Counted from the first letter of the stretch, positions 9,982 through 19,133 are shown. The stretch is 64,000 bases of DNA from JADCRZ01 sp037718865 (GCA_037718865.1 JBBJMP010000004.1:124001-188000), one strand, 5' to 3'. Notes: generated by a model not told the origin, from the letters alone. Numbers and translations: made by a program.

Positions 9982-11343
9982 ATGTTACGATTGCTTTGCC
10001 TGTCTGCGGCGCTTTTCATTTGCCTTTCGTCGTTTTCACAATTGCGGGTCAGCGATAATAAACGTTTTCTGGTTACCAAAGAAGGTAAGCCCTTTTTCTG
10101 GCTCGGCGACACCGCATGGGAGCTCTTTCACCGGCTAAACCGGGAAGACGCCAAAGTATACCTGCAAAACCGGGCGGCTAAGGGGTTTACCGTTATACAG
10201 GCAGTGGTCCTGGCAGAACTGGATGGATTGGAAACACCCAATGCATACGGAGACAAGCCACTCATCAACAACGATCCATCCCGGCCTAATGAAGCCTATT
10301 TCAAACATGTTGATTTTATTGTTCGGGAAGCCGACAAGCTTGGGCTGACGATCGGCATGCTCGCATCATGGGGTGACAAGTGGAACAAGTCGACCTGGGG
10401 AAAAGGTCCTGAGATCTTTACACCCGCCAATGCCGGTTTATTTGGAGAATATCTGGGTAAGCGTTACAACAATAATTCCATTATCTGGATCATGGGTGGC
10501 GACCGTGACTGTACTGAACCGGCCGACTTTGCCATCATCCGTTCAATGGTTGAAGGATTGAAAAAAGGAGGTGGTAGCCAGCACCTTTTCACTTTTCACC
10601 CACAGGGTGGCAAAAGCTCTTCCGACTTTTTTAAAAGCGATGACTGGATTGATCTGCATATGTCTCAGACTGGCCATTATGAAAGTGCTCCAAATTATAC
10701 ATTCAATCAAAAACACCTTGCTTTTTCTCCGCTGAAGCCGCATCTTGATGGCGAGCCCCGGTATGAAGACCATCCCAATGCTTTCAATGCAGCTGAAAAG
10801 GGCTGGCTTGACGATGTTGAAACCAGGCAGGCGGCTTACTGGAGTATGTTGTCCGGTGCCTGCGGCCATACTTATGGGAATCACAATATATGGCAAATGT
10901 TCACTGAAGAAAGGCAACCCGTTTCGATGGCCCGGACACATTGGAAGGTTGCCCTCGACCATCCCGGCTCGTACCAGGTAGGTTATCTGCGTAAATTGTT
11001 GGAAAGCCGCGCCTGGCAGCGATTGCAGCCCGACCAGGAAATTATTTCGGGTGATAACCCGGCAGGCAAGGAATTTAAGGTGGCCGCAGTATCCGCCGAT
11101 GGTGATTTTCTGATGGCATATGTTCCGTACGGAAGGAAAACAACCATTAATACCGCTAAACTAAAGGCCTCCAGGCTGCGTGCCTGGTTGTTTAATCCAA
11201 GAGACGGGAGGGCTGTACCGATAGGGGAATTTGACAACACGGGTAATAAGGAAATAAGCTTTCCTTCCGTAGGCCGTGGTAGTGACTGGGTTGTGGTGGC
11301 GGACGATGCAGCCAGAAATTATCCCAAGCCCGGCGCACGTTGA
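9982..11343 (+). CDS. Apiosidase-like glycoside hydrolase (DUF4038, GH140-type)
   Basis: 453 aa with a signal peptide (about 1-19, LSAALFICLSSFSQ). The body is a DUF4038 TIM barrel, the fold of GH140 apiosidases: LVTKEGKPFFWLGDTAWELFH at the start, then IIWIMGGDRD and HLDGEPRYEDHP, which carry acidic residues expected at the active site. The last ~90 residues match the putative collagen-binding domain that usually follows DUF4038. Known relatives release apiose from pectic rhamnogalacturonan II, but the family has other specificities, so the substrate is open. It is probably periplasmic or surface-exposed and heads a run of exported carbohydrate genes on the same strand, 145 bases before the next gene. 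Confidence 0.88.
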   Translation: MLRLLCLSAALFICLSSFSQLRVSDNKRFLVTKEGKPFFWLGDTAWELFHRLNREDAKVYLQNRAAKGFTVIQAVVLAELDGLETPNAYGDKPLINNDPSRPNEAYFKHVDFIVREADKLGLTIGMLASWGDKWNKSTWGKGPEIFTPANAGLFGEYLGKRYNNNSIIWIMGGDRDCTEPADFAIIRSMVEGLKKGGGSQHLFTFHPQGGKSSSDFFKSDDWIDLHMSQTGHYESAPNYTFNQKHLAFSPLKPHLDGEPRYEDHPNAFNAAEKGWLDDVETRQAAYWSMLSGACGHTYGNHNIWQMFTEERQPVSMARTHWKVALDHPGSYQVGYLRKLLESRAWQRLQPDQEIISGDNPAGKEFKVAAVSADGDFLMAYVPYGRKTTINTAKLKASRLRAWLFNPRDGRAVPIGEFDNTGNKEISFPSVGRGSDWVVVADDAARNYPKPGAR

Positions 11344-11488
11344 GCGCAGCGCTTCGGGAATATTGCGATCACCAAATTGTAAATTAACCGTTACATTTAT
11401 GTCTGGATTGCAACATCACCTACCGATAAATACGTTTTGATCCGTATTCTTTAAAACGCTTTTTTAACAACTACATAAACGCTTCCAT

Positions 11489-12385
11489 ATGCAACAAGGT
11501 AATTACTCTTCCCGCAGGAGTGCTTTAAAAAAGATGGCCGCTGCCACTGCTATTGCTCTCACCGGAAATAGCCTAATGACGCGAATATCAGCTGCCGAGA
11601 CCATGGCGGGTAACCAGATGAAAGGGAAAATCAATCATTCGGTTTGCCGTTGGTGCTATAATACGATTCCATTGGAAGACCTTTGCAAGGCTGCCAAAAA
11701 TATAGGCCTTGCTTCGGTTGAACTTACTGGTCCGGAAGAATGGCCGGTGCTTAAAAAGTACGGCCTCACATCTGCCTTACCCTGGGGCGCAGGCATGGGC
11801 ATTGAAAAGGGATTTAATGATCCGCAATATCACGACGCGCTGGTGAAAAGTTATGAGGAAGTGATTCCAAAAGCTGCGGCAGCAGGGCTTACCCAGATCA
11901 TTTGCTTTTCCGGCAACCGTAAGGGACTGGCTGATGAGCAGGGAATAAAAAATTGCGCCATAGGGTTGAAACGCCTGATGCCCGTTGCAGAAAAACACAA
12001 GGTGTCCATGGTCATGGAGCTGCTCAACAGTAAAGTAAATCATAAGGACTATCAATGCGACCATACTGCCTGGGGGGCAGCCCTGTGTGACAGTGTAGGA
12101 TCAGACCGATTTAAATTGTTGTATGACATATACCATATGCAGATCATGGAAGGCGATGTGATCGCGACGATAAAGAAATATCAGAAATACATTTCTCATT
12201 ACCATACGGGAGGCGTACCCGGCAGGAACGAAATTGATGAAACCCAGGAACTCAATTACCCTGCCATCATGAAAGCTATTGTAGAAACAGGATACAAGGG
12301 TTTTGTTGCACAGGAATTTATTCCAAAAAGGCCGGACAAAATTGCCTCCCTCAAACAGGGAGTTGAAATTTGCGATGTGTCTTGA
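11489..12385 (+). CDS. Sugar phosphate isomerase/epimerase-like TIM barrel, Tat-exported
   Basis: 298 aa. A Tat-type leader (RRSALKKMAAATAIALTG, about 10-27) precedes an AP-endonuclease-2-type TIM barrel of the hydroxypyruvate isomerase subgroup. Visible family blocks are ASVELTGPEEWP, MVMELLNSKVNHKDYQC, KLLYDIYHMQIMEGDV and FVAQEFIP, which carry the two glutamates and the Asp/His metal ligands. Family members isomerise or epimerise small sugars or keto acids. Export is unusual for a metabolic isomerase but common for this lineage in Bacteroidota. It lies 32 bases before the PVC-type cytochrome gene and is likely co-transcribed, fitting processing of an oxidised sugar outside the cytoplasm. 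Confidence 0.85.
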   Translation: MQQGNYSSRRSALKKMAAATAIALTGNSLMTRISAAETMAGNQMKGKINHSVCRWCYNTIPLEDLCKAAKNIGLASVELTGPEEWPVLKKYGLTSALPWGAGMGIEKGFNDPQYHDALVKSYEEVIPKAAAAGLTQIICFSGNRKGLADEQGIKNCAIGLKRLMPVAEKHKVSMVMELLNSKVNHKDYQCDHTAWGAALCDSVGSDRFKLLYDIYHMQIMEGDVIATIKKYQKYISHYHTGGVPGRNEIDETQELNYPAIMKAIVETGYKGFVAQEFIPKRPDKIASLKQGVEICDVS

Positions 12386-12417
12386 ACATACATTCTATTA
12401 TCTAACGACAAAATAAT

Positions 12418-15400
12418 ATGAAGGTAAATCATAAACTGCCTGCACATACGAAGATAAGCCTGGGCATCGTGGGGCTGCTGATAGCTGTCATCGTCTATGC
12501 CTGCAACGATTCTGCCGGTTCTCAACTTGTTTACTTTGTAAAAGATACTGTAAGCCCCGACCAACAGCGTCTGCCCGAATCCGCCTTGAAGGGTCTTGTG
12601 GTGGCTTCGGGATTGGAAGTACGTACTATGGTTACCGAGCCCGTTATAAAAAATCCTACCAATATAGACGTTGACGAAAGGGGCAGGGTATGGGTAACCG
12701 AAGCGTACAATTACAGGCCTGCTATTAACGGCAATCCGGTAAACCCCGAAGGCGACCGGATCGTTATCCTTGAAGATAAAGATGGGGATGGACTTACAGA
12801 GGATGCCAAAGTTTACTACCAGGGCCCCGAGCTTAACGCCCCCCTGGGTATTTGTGTGTTGGGAAATAGGGTGCTTGTTTCCCAGAGTCCGTATGTTTGG
12901 GCTTTCTACGATGACAACGGTGATGATAAGGCAGACAGGAAGGAGATCCTGTTCCAGGGGATGGGTGGTGAACAGCATGATCACGGCATGCACACCTTTA
13001 TTTTCGGGCCTGACGGCAAACTCTATTTCAATTTTGGCAACGAAGGCAAAACACTTAAGGATAAGAACGGCAAGGTCGTGCTGGACCAGGATGGCGATGA
13101 GATCGGTCCGAAAAAATACCGTCAGGGAATGTTGTTCCGTTGCGATCCGGACGGTTCTAATGTGGAATGCCTGGGGCACAACTTCCGGAACAATTATGAA
13201 GCTGCCGTTGACAGTTATGGAACCATGTGGCAGAGTGATAATGACGATGACGGCAACCGCGGAGTGCGCATCAATTATGTAATGGATTATGGCAACTACG
13301 GATATCAGGATGAGGTCAGCGGGGCAAGCTGGCAGGCCAGCCGCACGAACATGGAAGATTCTATACCCCTGCGCCATTGGCACCTTAACGATCCGGGGGT
13401 TGTTCCCAATCTTTTACAAACGGGCGCCGGTTCGCCAACCGGAATCGTTTTTTATGAAGGGACGCTATTGCCGGAGCCTTTTCGTAACCAGGTCATCCAT
13501 TGCGATGCCGGTCCGAATGTGGTGCGTGCTTACCCGGTAAAAAAGCAGGGAGCAGGTTACCATGCCGAAATGCTGAATGTCCTGAAGGGCGAAAAAGATC
13601 AATGGTTTCGTCCGGCAGATGTTTGTGTTGCTCCCGACGGTTCGCTGGTCATTGCTGACTGGTACGATCCCGGGGTCGGCGGCCACCAGGCTGGTGACCA
13701 GCAGCGTGGGCGCATATACAGGGTAGCTCCTCCGGGGTCGAAATATACAATAACCAGGCAGGATTACGCTACGCCTTCCGGGGCTGTGAAAGCTTTACAA
13801 AATCCCAATCTGGCTGTCAGGCACCATGCCTGGATGGAGTTACAAAAGATGGGTCAACAGGCAGTTCCTGAATTGGAGGCCTTGTGGAAATCAGCTTCGG
13901 CTGATCCAAGGATGCGTGCACGGGCTTTCTGGGTTCTAGTTAAGATGCCCCAGGGCAACAAATACCTAAAAGAAGCCATAAAGGATAATAACCCCGATCT
14001 GCGCATTACCGGTTTGCGTGCAGCCAGGCAATTAAAGACAGACGTTGCGGGTGTGGTAAGCCAATTGGTAAAAGACGCTGATCCCCAGGTACGCCGCGAA
14101 TGTGCCCTGGCCCTCAGGCATGACAAGTCTCGGGAAGCCGCTCAATTATGGACGACACTGGCTAACCAATACGACGGTAAAGACAGGTGGTATCTGGAGG
14201 CGCTTGGTATTGGTGCCGACGGGCAATGGGATCCTTTTTTTACAGCGCTTATGGATCAGGTTAAGGATCCTTTGCAAAATCCTTTATACCGCGACATCAT
14301 CTGGCGCGCGCGCACAGATAAGGCCGTTCCCTTTCTTGCCAAACTGGCTTCGGAAGAAACAACTGACTTGAAATCACGGCTTAGGTATTTCCGCGCCTTT
14401 GACTTTAACCCAGGGCCGGCCAAATCGACGCTATTGGTGAAAATGATCGAAGATAACCGCACAAACAATAGTGAACTAAATAAAATGGTTTTACATCATC
14501 TTGATCTTAAAACGGTTAACGGGTCTCCCATTGCGCAAAACGCCATTAAGGATGTACTCAGATCGGTAGATGGGACGAGTGAATACCTTGAACTGGTTAG
14601 AAAGTACGAAATCAGTTCTGAAAACCCCAGGCTACTTGCCTTGGCTATGGCCAATGCCAACGAACGTCTGGGCCGCGATGCAGCCGGGACTTTGTTTCAG
14701 CTCAAGGGTGGACAGCTTGCGCAAAACGTGATCATGGGTAAAGACACCGCCAGAACCTTGCAGGTATTATCTGCAATCAGCCGCCTGGGCGGTAAGGAAT
14801 CGATCGATATGCTGGAGGCTGTGACCCTGTCGAAATCCTATCCCTTGTCTATCCGGTCAAGCGCTGCTGAAATGATTGGAAGAAGCCAGAGCGGGGAAGA
14901 TCGCGTTCTGGCCTTGCTCAAAACGAAGAAGGTTCCGCAGGAACTGATACCGCCGTTTGTGGCGGGTGTAAGACGAGCCTGGCGCAAGTCGGTCTATACA
15001 GAAGCGCTGACCTATTTGCCGGGAGGAGGAACTATCTCACAGGAAAAGAAAGTGCCTGTCCTTGCAGAACTGGCTGCCCTTAAGCCCAATCTGCAGAATG
15101 GAAAAACGGTATTTAAAACGATTTGTGCTACCTGTCACATGGTGAATAAGGAAGGTTTTGATTTCGGACCGAAACTTACAGAGATCGGTTCAAAACTGGC
15201 CAAAGAAGGAATGCTGGAAGCCATCGTATACCCTTCAAAAGGAATCAGCTTTGGTTACGAGTCCTGGCAACTCGATATGAAAGATGCTTCTAAACTTACA
15301 GGCATCATTGGAAGCAGGACGGAAACCGATATAGACCTCAAATACCCCGGAGGTGTGGTGCAAAAGGTCAAAACCGGTGACGTTAAGAAATTGAACAAAT

Positions 15401-15534
15401 TGCCCGAATCATTGATGCCTGAAGGTCTGCATGAAGCAATGACAACCCAGCAGCTGGCAGACCTGGTTGAATACCTGTCTTCTTTAAGGAAGAGTGACAC
15501 TGCGCCGCTTAGAATAGAAGCAGGCAGGCAGTAA
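12418..15534 (+). CDS. PVC-type haem-binding dehydrogenase with HEAT repeats
   Basis: 1,038 aa lipoprotein (lipobox VYAC at about 27-30). The N-terminal ~420 residues form a beta-propeller of the soluble glucose dehydrogenase/PVC membrane-bound dehydrogenase type (NIDVDERGRVWVTEAYNYRP, VCVAPDGSLVIADWYDPGVGGH). The middle, about 440-870, is alpha-helical HEAT-like repeat. The C-terminus is a c-type cytochrome with CATCH at 903-907. This arrangement is a hallmark of planctomycete and verrucomicrobial sugar oxidation and also occurs in Bacteroidota. Anchored to a membrane facing the periplasm, it would oxidise a carbohydrate and pass electrons to a respiratory acceptor. It follows the TIM-barrel gene by 32 bases and precedes the Dabb gene by 92. 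Confidence 0.9.
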   Translation: MKVNHKLPAHTKISLGIVGLLIAVIVYACNDSAGSQLVYFVKDTVSPDQQRLPESALKGLVVASGLEVRTMVTEPVIKNPTNIDVDERGRVWVTEAYNYRPAINGNPVNPEGDRIVILEDKDGDGLTEDAKVYYQGPELNAPLGICVLGNRVLVSQSPYVWAFYDDNGDDKADRKEILFQGMGGEQHDHGMHTFIFGPDGKLYFNFGNEGKTLKDKNGKVVLDQDGDEIGPKKYRQGMLFRCDPDGSNVECLGHNFRNNYEAAVDSYGTMWQSDNDDDGNRGVRINYVMDYGNYGYQDEVSGASWQASRTNMEDSIPLRHWHLNDPGVVPNLLQTGAGSPTGIVFYEGTLLPEPFRNQVIHCDAGPNVVRAYPVKKQGAGYHAEMLNVLKGEKDQWFRPADVCVAPDGSLVIADWYDPGVGGHQAGDQQRGRIYRVAPPGSKYTITRQDYATPSGAVKALQNPNLAVRHHAWMELQKMGQQAVPELEALWKSASADPRMRARAFWVLVKMPQGNKYLKEAIKDNNPDLRITGLRAARQLKTDVAGVVSQLVKDADPQVRRECALALRHDKSREAAQLWTTLANQYDGKDRWYLEALGIGADGQWDPFFTALMDQVKDPLQNPLYRDIIWRARTDKAVPFLAKLASEETTDLKSRLRYFRAFDFNPGPAKSTLLVKMIEDNRTNNSELNKMVLHHLDLKTVNGSPIAQNAIKDVLRSVDGTSEYLELVRKYEISSENPRLLALAMANANERLGRDAAGTLFQLKGGQLAQNVIMGKDTARTLQVLSAISRLGGKESIDMLEAVTLSKSYPLSIRSSAAEMIGRSQSGEDRVLALLKTKKVPQELIPPFVAGVRRAWRKSVYTEALTYLPGGGTISQEKKVPVLAELAALKPNLQNGKTVFKTICATCHMVNKEGFDFGPKLTEIGSKLAKEGMLEAIVYPSKGISFGYESWQLDMKDASKLTGIIGSRTETDIDLKYPGGVVQKVKTGDVKKLNKLPESLMPEGLHEAMTTQQLADLVEYLSSLRKSDTAPLRIEAGRQ

Positions 15535-15626
15535 ATTTCGGCTAGGCTTCACCGTTAAAGCCCCGGTTAGAAAAGCGCATGATAGATTCGTTAATTATTG
15601 TAGTTTTACGCCTAACCCATTGTATT

Positions 15627-16043
15627 ATGAAACGAAATATATTTTTATTGATAGCTGTTGCTTTATTAACAGGAGCAACCTATGAAGCTATGAGTCAGCC
15701 ATCATCAAATTCAACAATGAAAGACCAGCCCGTTAACCAGTTACGACATATTGTTTTGCTCAAGTTTAAGGATTCTTCCACCCCTGCACAAGTCAAAGAA
15801 GTGGAAAATGCGTTTTCCGTCCTTCCCGGGAAAATTAACACGATTACAGGCTATGAATGGGGAACCAACGTGAGCCCGGAAAACCTGGCCCAGGGATTTA
15901 CGCATTGCTTTATGGTTAGTTTTAAAGACCAGGCCGACAGAGACAAGTACCTGCCCCATGCGGCGCATAAAGACTTCGTAAAGATTTTAACCCCTCACCT
16001 GGATAAAGTGCTGGTTATAGATTTTGTCGGAAAGATTAAATAA
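15627..16043 (+). CDS. Dabb (stress-responsive alpha/beta barrel) protein, exported
   Basis: 138 aa from the chosen ATG, which begins a clear signal peptide (MKRNIFLLIAVALLTGATYEAMSQ region); an upstream in-frame ATG at 15579 would bury it. Residues about 40-135 form one Dabb domain: LRHIVLLKFKDSSTPAQVKEVE, ITGYEWGTNVSPENLAQGFTH and CFMVSFKDQADRDKYLPH are typical. Dabb domains are small ferredoxin-like dimers of mostly unknown role. Exported copies often accompany PVC-type dehydrogenase genes, as here, so a part in the same sugar pathway is plausible. Confidence 0.85.
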   Translation: MKRNIFLLIAVALLTGATYEAMSQPSSNSTMKDQPVNQLRHIVLLKFKDSSTPAQVKEVENAFSVLPGKINTITGYEWGTNVSPENLAQGFTHCFMVSFKDQADRDKYLPHAAHKDFVKILTPHLDKVLVIDFVGKIK

Positions 16044-16051
16044 CGGAAAAT

Positions 16052-16100
16052 GCAGCAGATTCACAGATTTGAAGGGAACAATAATTTGCGAATTTGCGGC
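16052..16100. repeat. Imperfect hairpin of the AATCTGCGGC family between convergent genes
   Basis: GCAGCAGATTCACAGATTTG is followed 12 bases later by AATTTGCGAATTTGCGGC, its near reverse complement. It fills the 63-base gap between the Dabb and sugar transferase stop codons, so it could end transcription from both sides. It is the most diverged member of a family also seen at 26553, 37572, 38903 and 51124. Confidence 0.55.
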
Positions 16101-16106
16101 CTGTCT

Positions 16107-17303
16107 TTACACGTTTTCTTTCTGAAACAAGGCCGGAATAGTTTTACAAATTAACCTGAGGTCATTCAAAAAACTATGATTCTGCGCATATTCATTGTCA
16201 AGCAGCAATCTTTCTTCTTCAGACATGTCGCCTTTTCCGCGTTTGACGACCTGCCATAAACCTGTTATTCCGGCTGGTGCCATAAAACGAATGGCGTGCT
16301 TGTCAACCGTTAATTTTTCTGCTTCGTATAGAGGTAAAGGGCGGTTGCCTACTATGCTCATGTTACCAATCAGCACATTTACCAATTGCGGTAGTTCATC
16401 CATGCTGGTATTACGCAGGATTTTGCCAATTGTAGTTACCCGGGGATCATTTTTTAGTTTAAAAAACGCAGCATTGCCATTACCCATTCCGGAAAGGCGG
16501 TATTGCTTTTCGCACCAGACATTGTTGTCTGCGTACAAATTGAACCGGCACACTGTTCCCAGTACGCGGCATTCATTGCATAGAGCAGGCTCATCTGAAG
16601 TGGATACTTTAGCCAGTTTATTGGCATACTGATTCAAATGCCTGATATCTTTTATCTTTTTGTCGGCATTCACATACATTGACCTGAACTTGTAAAATTT
16701 AAATACGTTATAACTCGTTCCAACGCGCAGTGAATAATACAAAAAAGGTCCTTTGTGTTCCAACTTGAGGGCGATGATTATAAGAAGCAATACCGGAGAC
16801 AGAATAATAAGCGCAACGGAAGCCACCAGAATATCGAATATCCTTGTTGCAATGGGCGTTTTGTAAACCCTGAGCTTATGTATATTGGACGATTTATGTA
16901 TGGTTTTCCAGTTAATGCTCATGAACTCTACCCTTTTCTTGAGCGCGTCTGCCTTTACAGCCGGGCTGAAAACATCAGTAATGCCTGATTGCAGGGCGAT
17001 ACGCAGCAAAATTTCAGTTGGATGATCTGTGATGATAAAAAAAGGTACATAAGGAAAGCGTTTGTTGATCAGGGTTTGAAAAAGCGAAATGCCGGAAGAG
17101 CCCAGTATTTCACTTTGTGAAATAATAGCCGCAACAGGTAATTTTCTGGATTCCCATTGTTTACTTAGTTCTATGCCGTTCTCGAAATACAATAACGAAA
17201 AATCATTGAACTGGCAATCGGCAATTAATTGAAACACGGGTGCGTCAATGTTCACCAATGCAATAACTGGTTTGCGAACAGGGTTAAAAGATACAGCAGT
17301 CAT
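16107..17303 (-). CDS. Polyprenyl-phosphate sugar transferase with degenerate receiver domain
   Basis: 398 aa. Residues 150-395 are a bacterial sugar transferase of the WcaJ/exopolysaccharide initiation type: RIFDILVASVALIILSPVLL membrane helix at about 154-173, YKFRSM at 204-209, NDPRVTTIGKILRNTSMDELPQLVNV at 285-310, GNRPLP and GITGLWQV. It would load the first sugar-1-phosphate onto undecaprenyl phosphate for a polysaccharide. An insertion at 242-264 carries four cysteines (C242, C245, C252, C264), a possible metal site. Residues 10-128 resemble a receiver domain, but the phospho-acceptor position reads IISQSE, Gln63 instead of Asp, so it may bind a partner rather than be phosphorylated. 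It lies 5 bases after a genuine receiver gene. Confidence 0.85.
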   Translation of the reverse strand: MTAVSFNPVRKPVIALVNIDAPVFQLIADCQFNDFSLLYFENGIELSKQWESRKLPVAAIISQSEILGSSGISLFQTLINKRFPYVPFFIITDHPTEILLRIALQSGITDVFSPAVKADALKKRVEFMSINWKTIHKSSNIHKLRVYKTPIATRIFDILVASVALIILSPVLLLIIIALKLEHKGPFLYYSLRVGTSYNVFKFYKFRSMYVNADKKIKDIRHLNQYANKLAKVSTSDEPALCNECRVLGTVCRFNLYADNNVWCEKQYRLSGMGNGNAAFFKLKNDPRVTTIGKILRNTSMDELPQLVNVLIGNMSIVGNRPLPLYEAEKLTVDKHAIRFMAPAGITGLWQVVKRGKGDMSEEERLLLDNEYAQNHSFLNDLRLICKTIPALFQKENV

Positions 17304-17308
17304 ATTCT

Positions 17309-17704
17309 TTACGTATTTACCAGTTTACCCATTCTTTTAAGGATGATCCTTAACCTCGCCTGTATTTCCCTGGGATTAAAAGGCTTTTCAATGTAATCCT
17401 CTGCACCTGCTTCCAGGCATTCGATCTTTTTTTCTGTACTTTTTTCACCTGATAGTATAACGATCGGAACTGTATTAAAGAATCCGCTGTTTTTGACTTG
17501 TTCTATGAGCTGCAATCCATCAAGCAAGGGTACATTAAGGTCGGAAATGATCACGTCTGGAATATTGCCCTGCTGCAAAAAAGAAATGGCATCAATCCCA
17601 TTATTAAAGGTGGTTAGATGGTACTGTTTGGAAAGGCATTGATTCAGGATCGTTTGCATGAACACGTCATCTTCCACAATAATCAATGTAGGTAGGTTTT
17701 TCAT
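17309..17704 (-). CDS. Single-domain response regulator
   Basis: 131 aa made only of a CheY-like receiver. The acidic pocket is E11/D12/D13, the phospho-acceptor is D55 in VIISDLNVP, the switch residue lies in VILSGEKS and the conserved lysine is in DYIEKPF. There is no output domain. The sugar transferase, whose N-terminus is a receiver lacking the acceptor Asp, starts 5 bases downstream, so the pair is translationally linked and may interact. No cognate kinase is adjacent; the nearest is the CheB-CheR kinase at 4396. Confidence 0.92.
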   Translation of the reverse strand: MKNLPTLIIVEDDVFMQTILNQCLSKQYHLTTFNNGIDAISFLQQGNIPDVIISDLNVPLLDGLQLIEQVKNSGFFNTVPIVILSGEKSTEKKIECLEAGAEDYIEKPFNPREIQARLRIILKRMGKLVNT

Positions 17705-17820
17705 CAGGCGGAATTAAGTTGCTGCTTACGGTTTAAATAATCAATGCCTTACAAGTAACGCTTATGGCATGTTATTATTATTTAAAAGAGTACAACTATG
17801 TTTCCATTCGCGGGCACTCC

Positions 17821-18308
17821 CTACCCGCCCACATGGCCGGGGTAAGTAACCGGCGCAGCTTTTCTGACTGCAAACCAATAGGTCCATAAAATAAATAAAA
17901 CCTGGAGGGGTATACGGAACAGGAGAGAAGTGCTTCCTGGCCCGTCATTGCCGGCATTGCGGAGGTTTACCCGGTTCATTGCAGCATAAATGTTTGACGG
18001 CAAAATGACTATAAAAAAAAGGATAAGCAGAATCCCGGTCAGCCGTACAGTTTTTCTTACCAGCAGCCCTATCGCAGCGCAAATTTCAATAACCCCCGTT
18101 GCCAATATAATTTCTTTTTTTAAGGCACAAAGGGGGGAAGCATCATAATCATGCCTTCCGTATAAAAAAAGTGGCCTGTTCCTGTAAAAATGAGCATGAC
18201 GGCCATGGCAATCCTGCCGGCAAGAGACCAATCCATTGGTTTTTTTAGCAGCCTCAGCGCAGCAAGAACTGCCAGGAAAACGACAAGTAGCAGGATAAGA
18301 AGTGCCAT
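17821..18308 (-). pseudogene. DoxX-family membrane protein, broken by a frameshift
   Basis: Two overlapping frames together make one DoxX-like protein of about 160 aa. The first, from 18308, gives MALLILLLVVFLAVLAALRL, a second helix and GHFFYTEGMIMMLPPFVP before a stop at 18120. The second continues KKEIILATGVIEICAAIGLL and two more helices to 17821. Restoring one base in the minus-strand CCTTAAAAAAAG yields PPFVPLKKEIILATG, as expected in the family. Because the run is a homopolymer, a sequencing error is as likely as a real mutation. DoxX proteins are four-helix membrane proteins linked to thiol or quinone chemistry; this one's role is unknown. Confidence 0.75.
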
Positions 18309-18333
18309 TCGTATAATTATTTACTGCTTTTTC

Positions 18334-18972
18334 CTACATGGCCAGCAGGACGGCTACATAATGGCAAATGGCCGCCGTAAGCACGAAACTATGCCACACG
18401 GCATGATTATACGTGTATTTATCCCACATATAAAATATTACGCCTATAGAGTACAGTATTCCGCCGATGGTAACAAACACCATTACCGGTACGGGCAAAC
18501 CCCTGAAAAAAGTGTCACCGCCTACTACCATGATCCATCCCATTATCAGGTAAATAATGGTGGAAGCAATTTCAAATTTTCCTGTAAAAAACGTTTTAAA
18601 AAAAATACCTACGAAGGTTAAACCCCACAATATCCACAAAAGCGTAATGCCAAAGAGGTTATTCATATAAATGAGCAGAAAAGGCGTATAGGTACCGGCG
18701 ATCAGAAAATATATGCTGATATGGTCAAACACTTTAAGAATATGCTTTACCGTCTTTTCCTGGAAACCATGATAAAGGGTTGAGAAAGTAAAAAGCATAA
18801 GAAAGCAAAAGCTATAAATGCAGGCACCGACAATTCCAGGGACGTTATTGTTTTTTACGGCTAAGGTAATTAAGATGGGTAGGCAACTTAAGCCGAAAAG
18901 GATTCCAAAACCGTGAATGAGGCTGTTAACCAATTCCTGCTTTGGTAAATATGCCTTGCTCGTATTTTGCAT
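18334..18972 (-). CDS. Hemolysin III family (PAQR-like) membrane protein
   Basis: 212 aa with seven predicted membrane spans. Family signatures: LIHGFGILFGLSCLP near the N-terminus, TLYHG, DHISIYFLIAGTYTPFLL and the C-terminal VWHSFVLTAAICHY; the histidines, with serine and aspartate, are the metal-site residues of the PAQR/CREST superfamily. Despite the name, bacterial members are thought to affect membrane homeostasis rather than haemolysis. It follows the broken DoxX gene's start by 25 bases on the same strand and stands alone functionally. Confidence 0.92.
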   Translation of the reverse strand: MQNTSKAYLPKQELVNSLIHGFGILFGLSCLPILITLAVKNNNVPGIVGACIYSFCFLMLFTFSTLYHGFQEKTVKHILKVFDHISIYFLIAGTYTPFLLIYMNNLFGITLLWILWGLTFVGIFFKTFFTGKFEIASTIIYLIMGWIMVVGGDTFFRGLPVPVMVFVTIGGILYSIGVIFYMWDKYTYNHAVWHSFVLTAAICHYVAVLLAM

Positions 18973-19107
18973 GGAAGGAGGTTTGTAATTAGGGTAATGC
19001 TTTCAGATTCTCCCAAAATTACAAGTTTTTTTTTCTTATCGCCGCTTTCCGTTTTTCTCTGCAAAACTGTACGGTTGTAGGTATGTGGTTCGGGTATCGG
19101 ATACGCA

Positions 19108-19121
19108 ATCACTTAAGTGAT
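19108..19121. promoter_or_regulatory. Perfect 14-bp palindrome upstream of the hemolysin III gene
   Basis: ATCACTTAAGTGAT, self-complementary over 14 bases, lies 12 bases beyond the DUF4202 stop and 135 bases before the hemolysin III start. It could be an operator for the latter. No regulator is adjacent and no T-run follows, so a terminator is less likely. Confidence 0.4.
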
Positions 19122-19133
19122 ATACAATGACAT

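Noticed and set aside
12256..13383. A 375-aa open frame antisense to the PVC-type dehydrogenase
   Set aside because: It lies fully within a well-supported gene, has no recognisable domain, and its composition is what the opposite strand of a beta-propeller would give.
18108..18128. Programmed ribosomal frameshift in the DoxX gene
   Set aside because: The stop codon comes before the A-run, so the ribosome would have to slip on CCT; the context is not a known slippery site, and DoxX genes are not known to use recoding.
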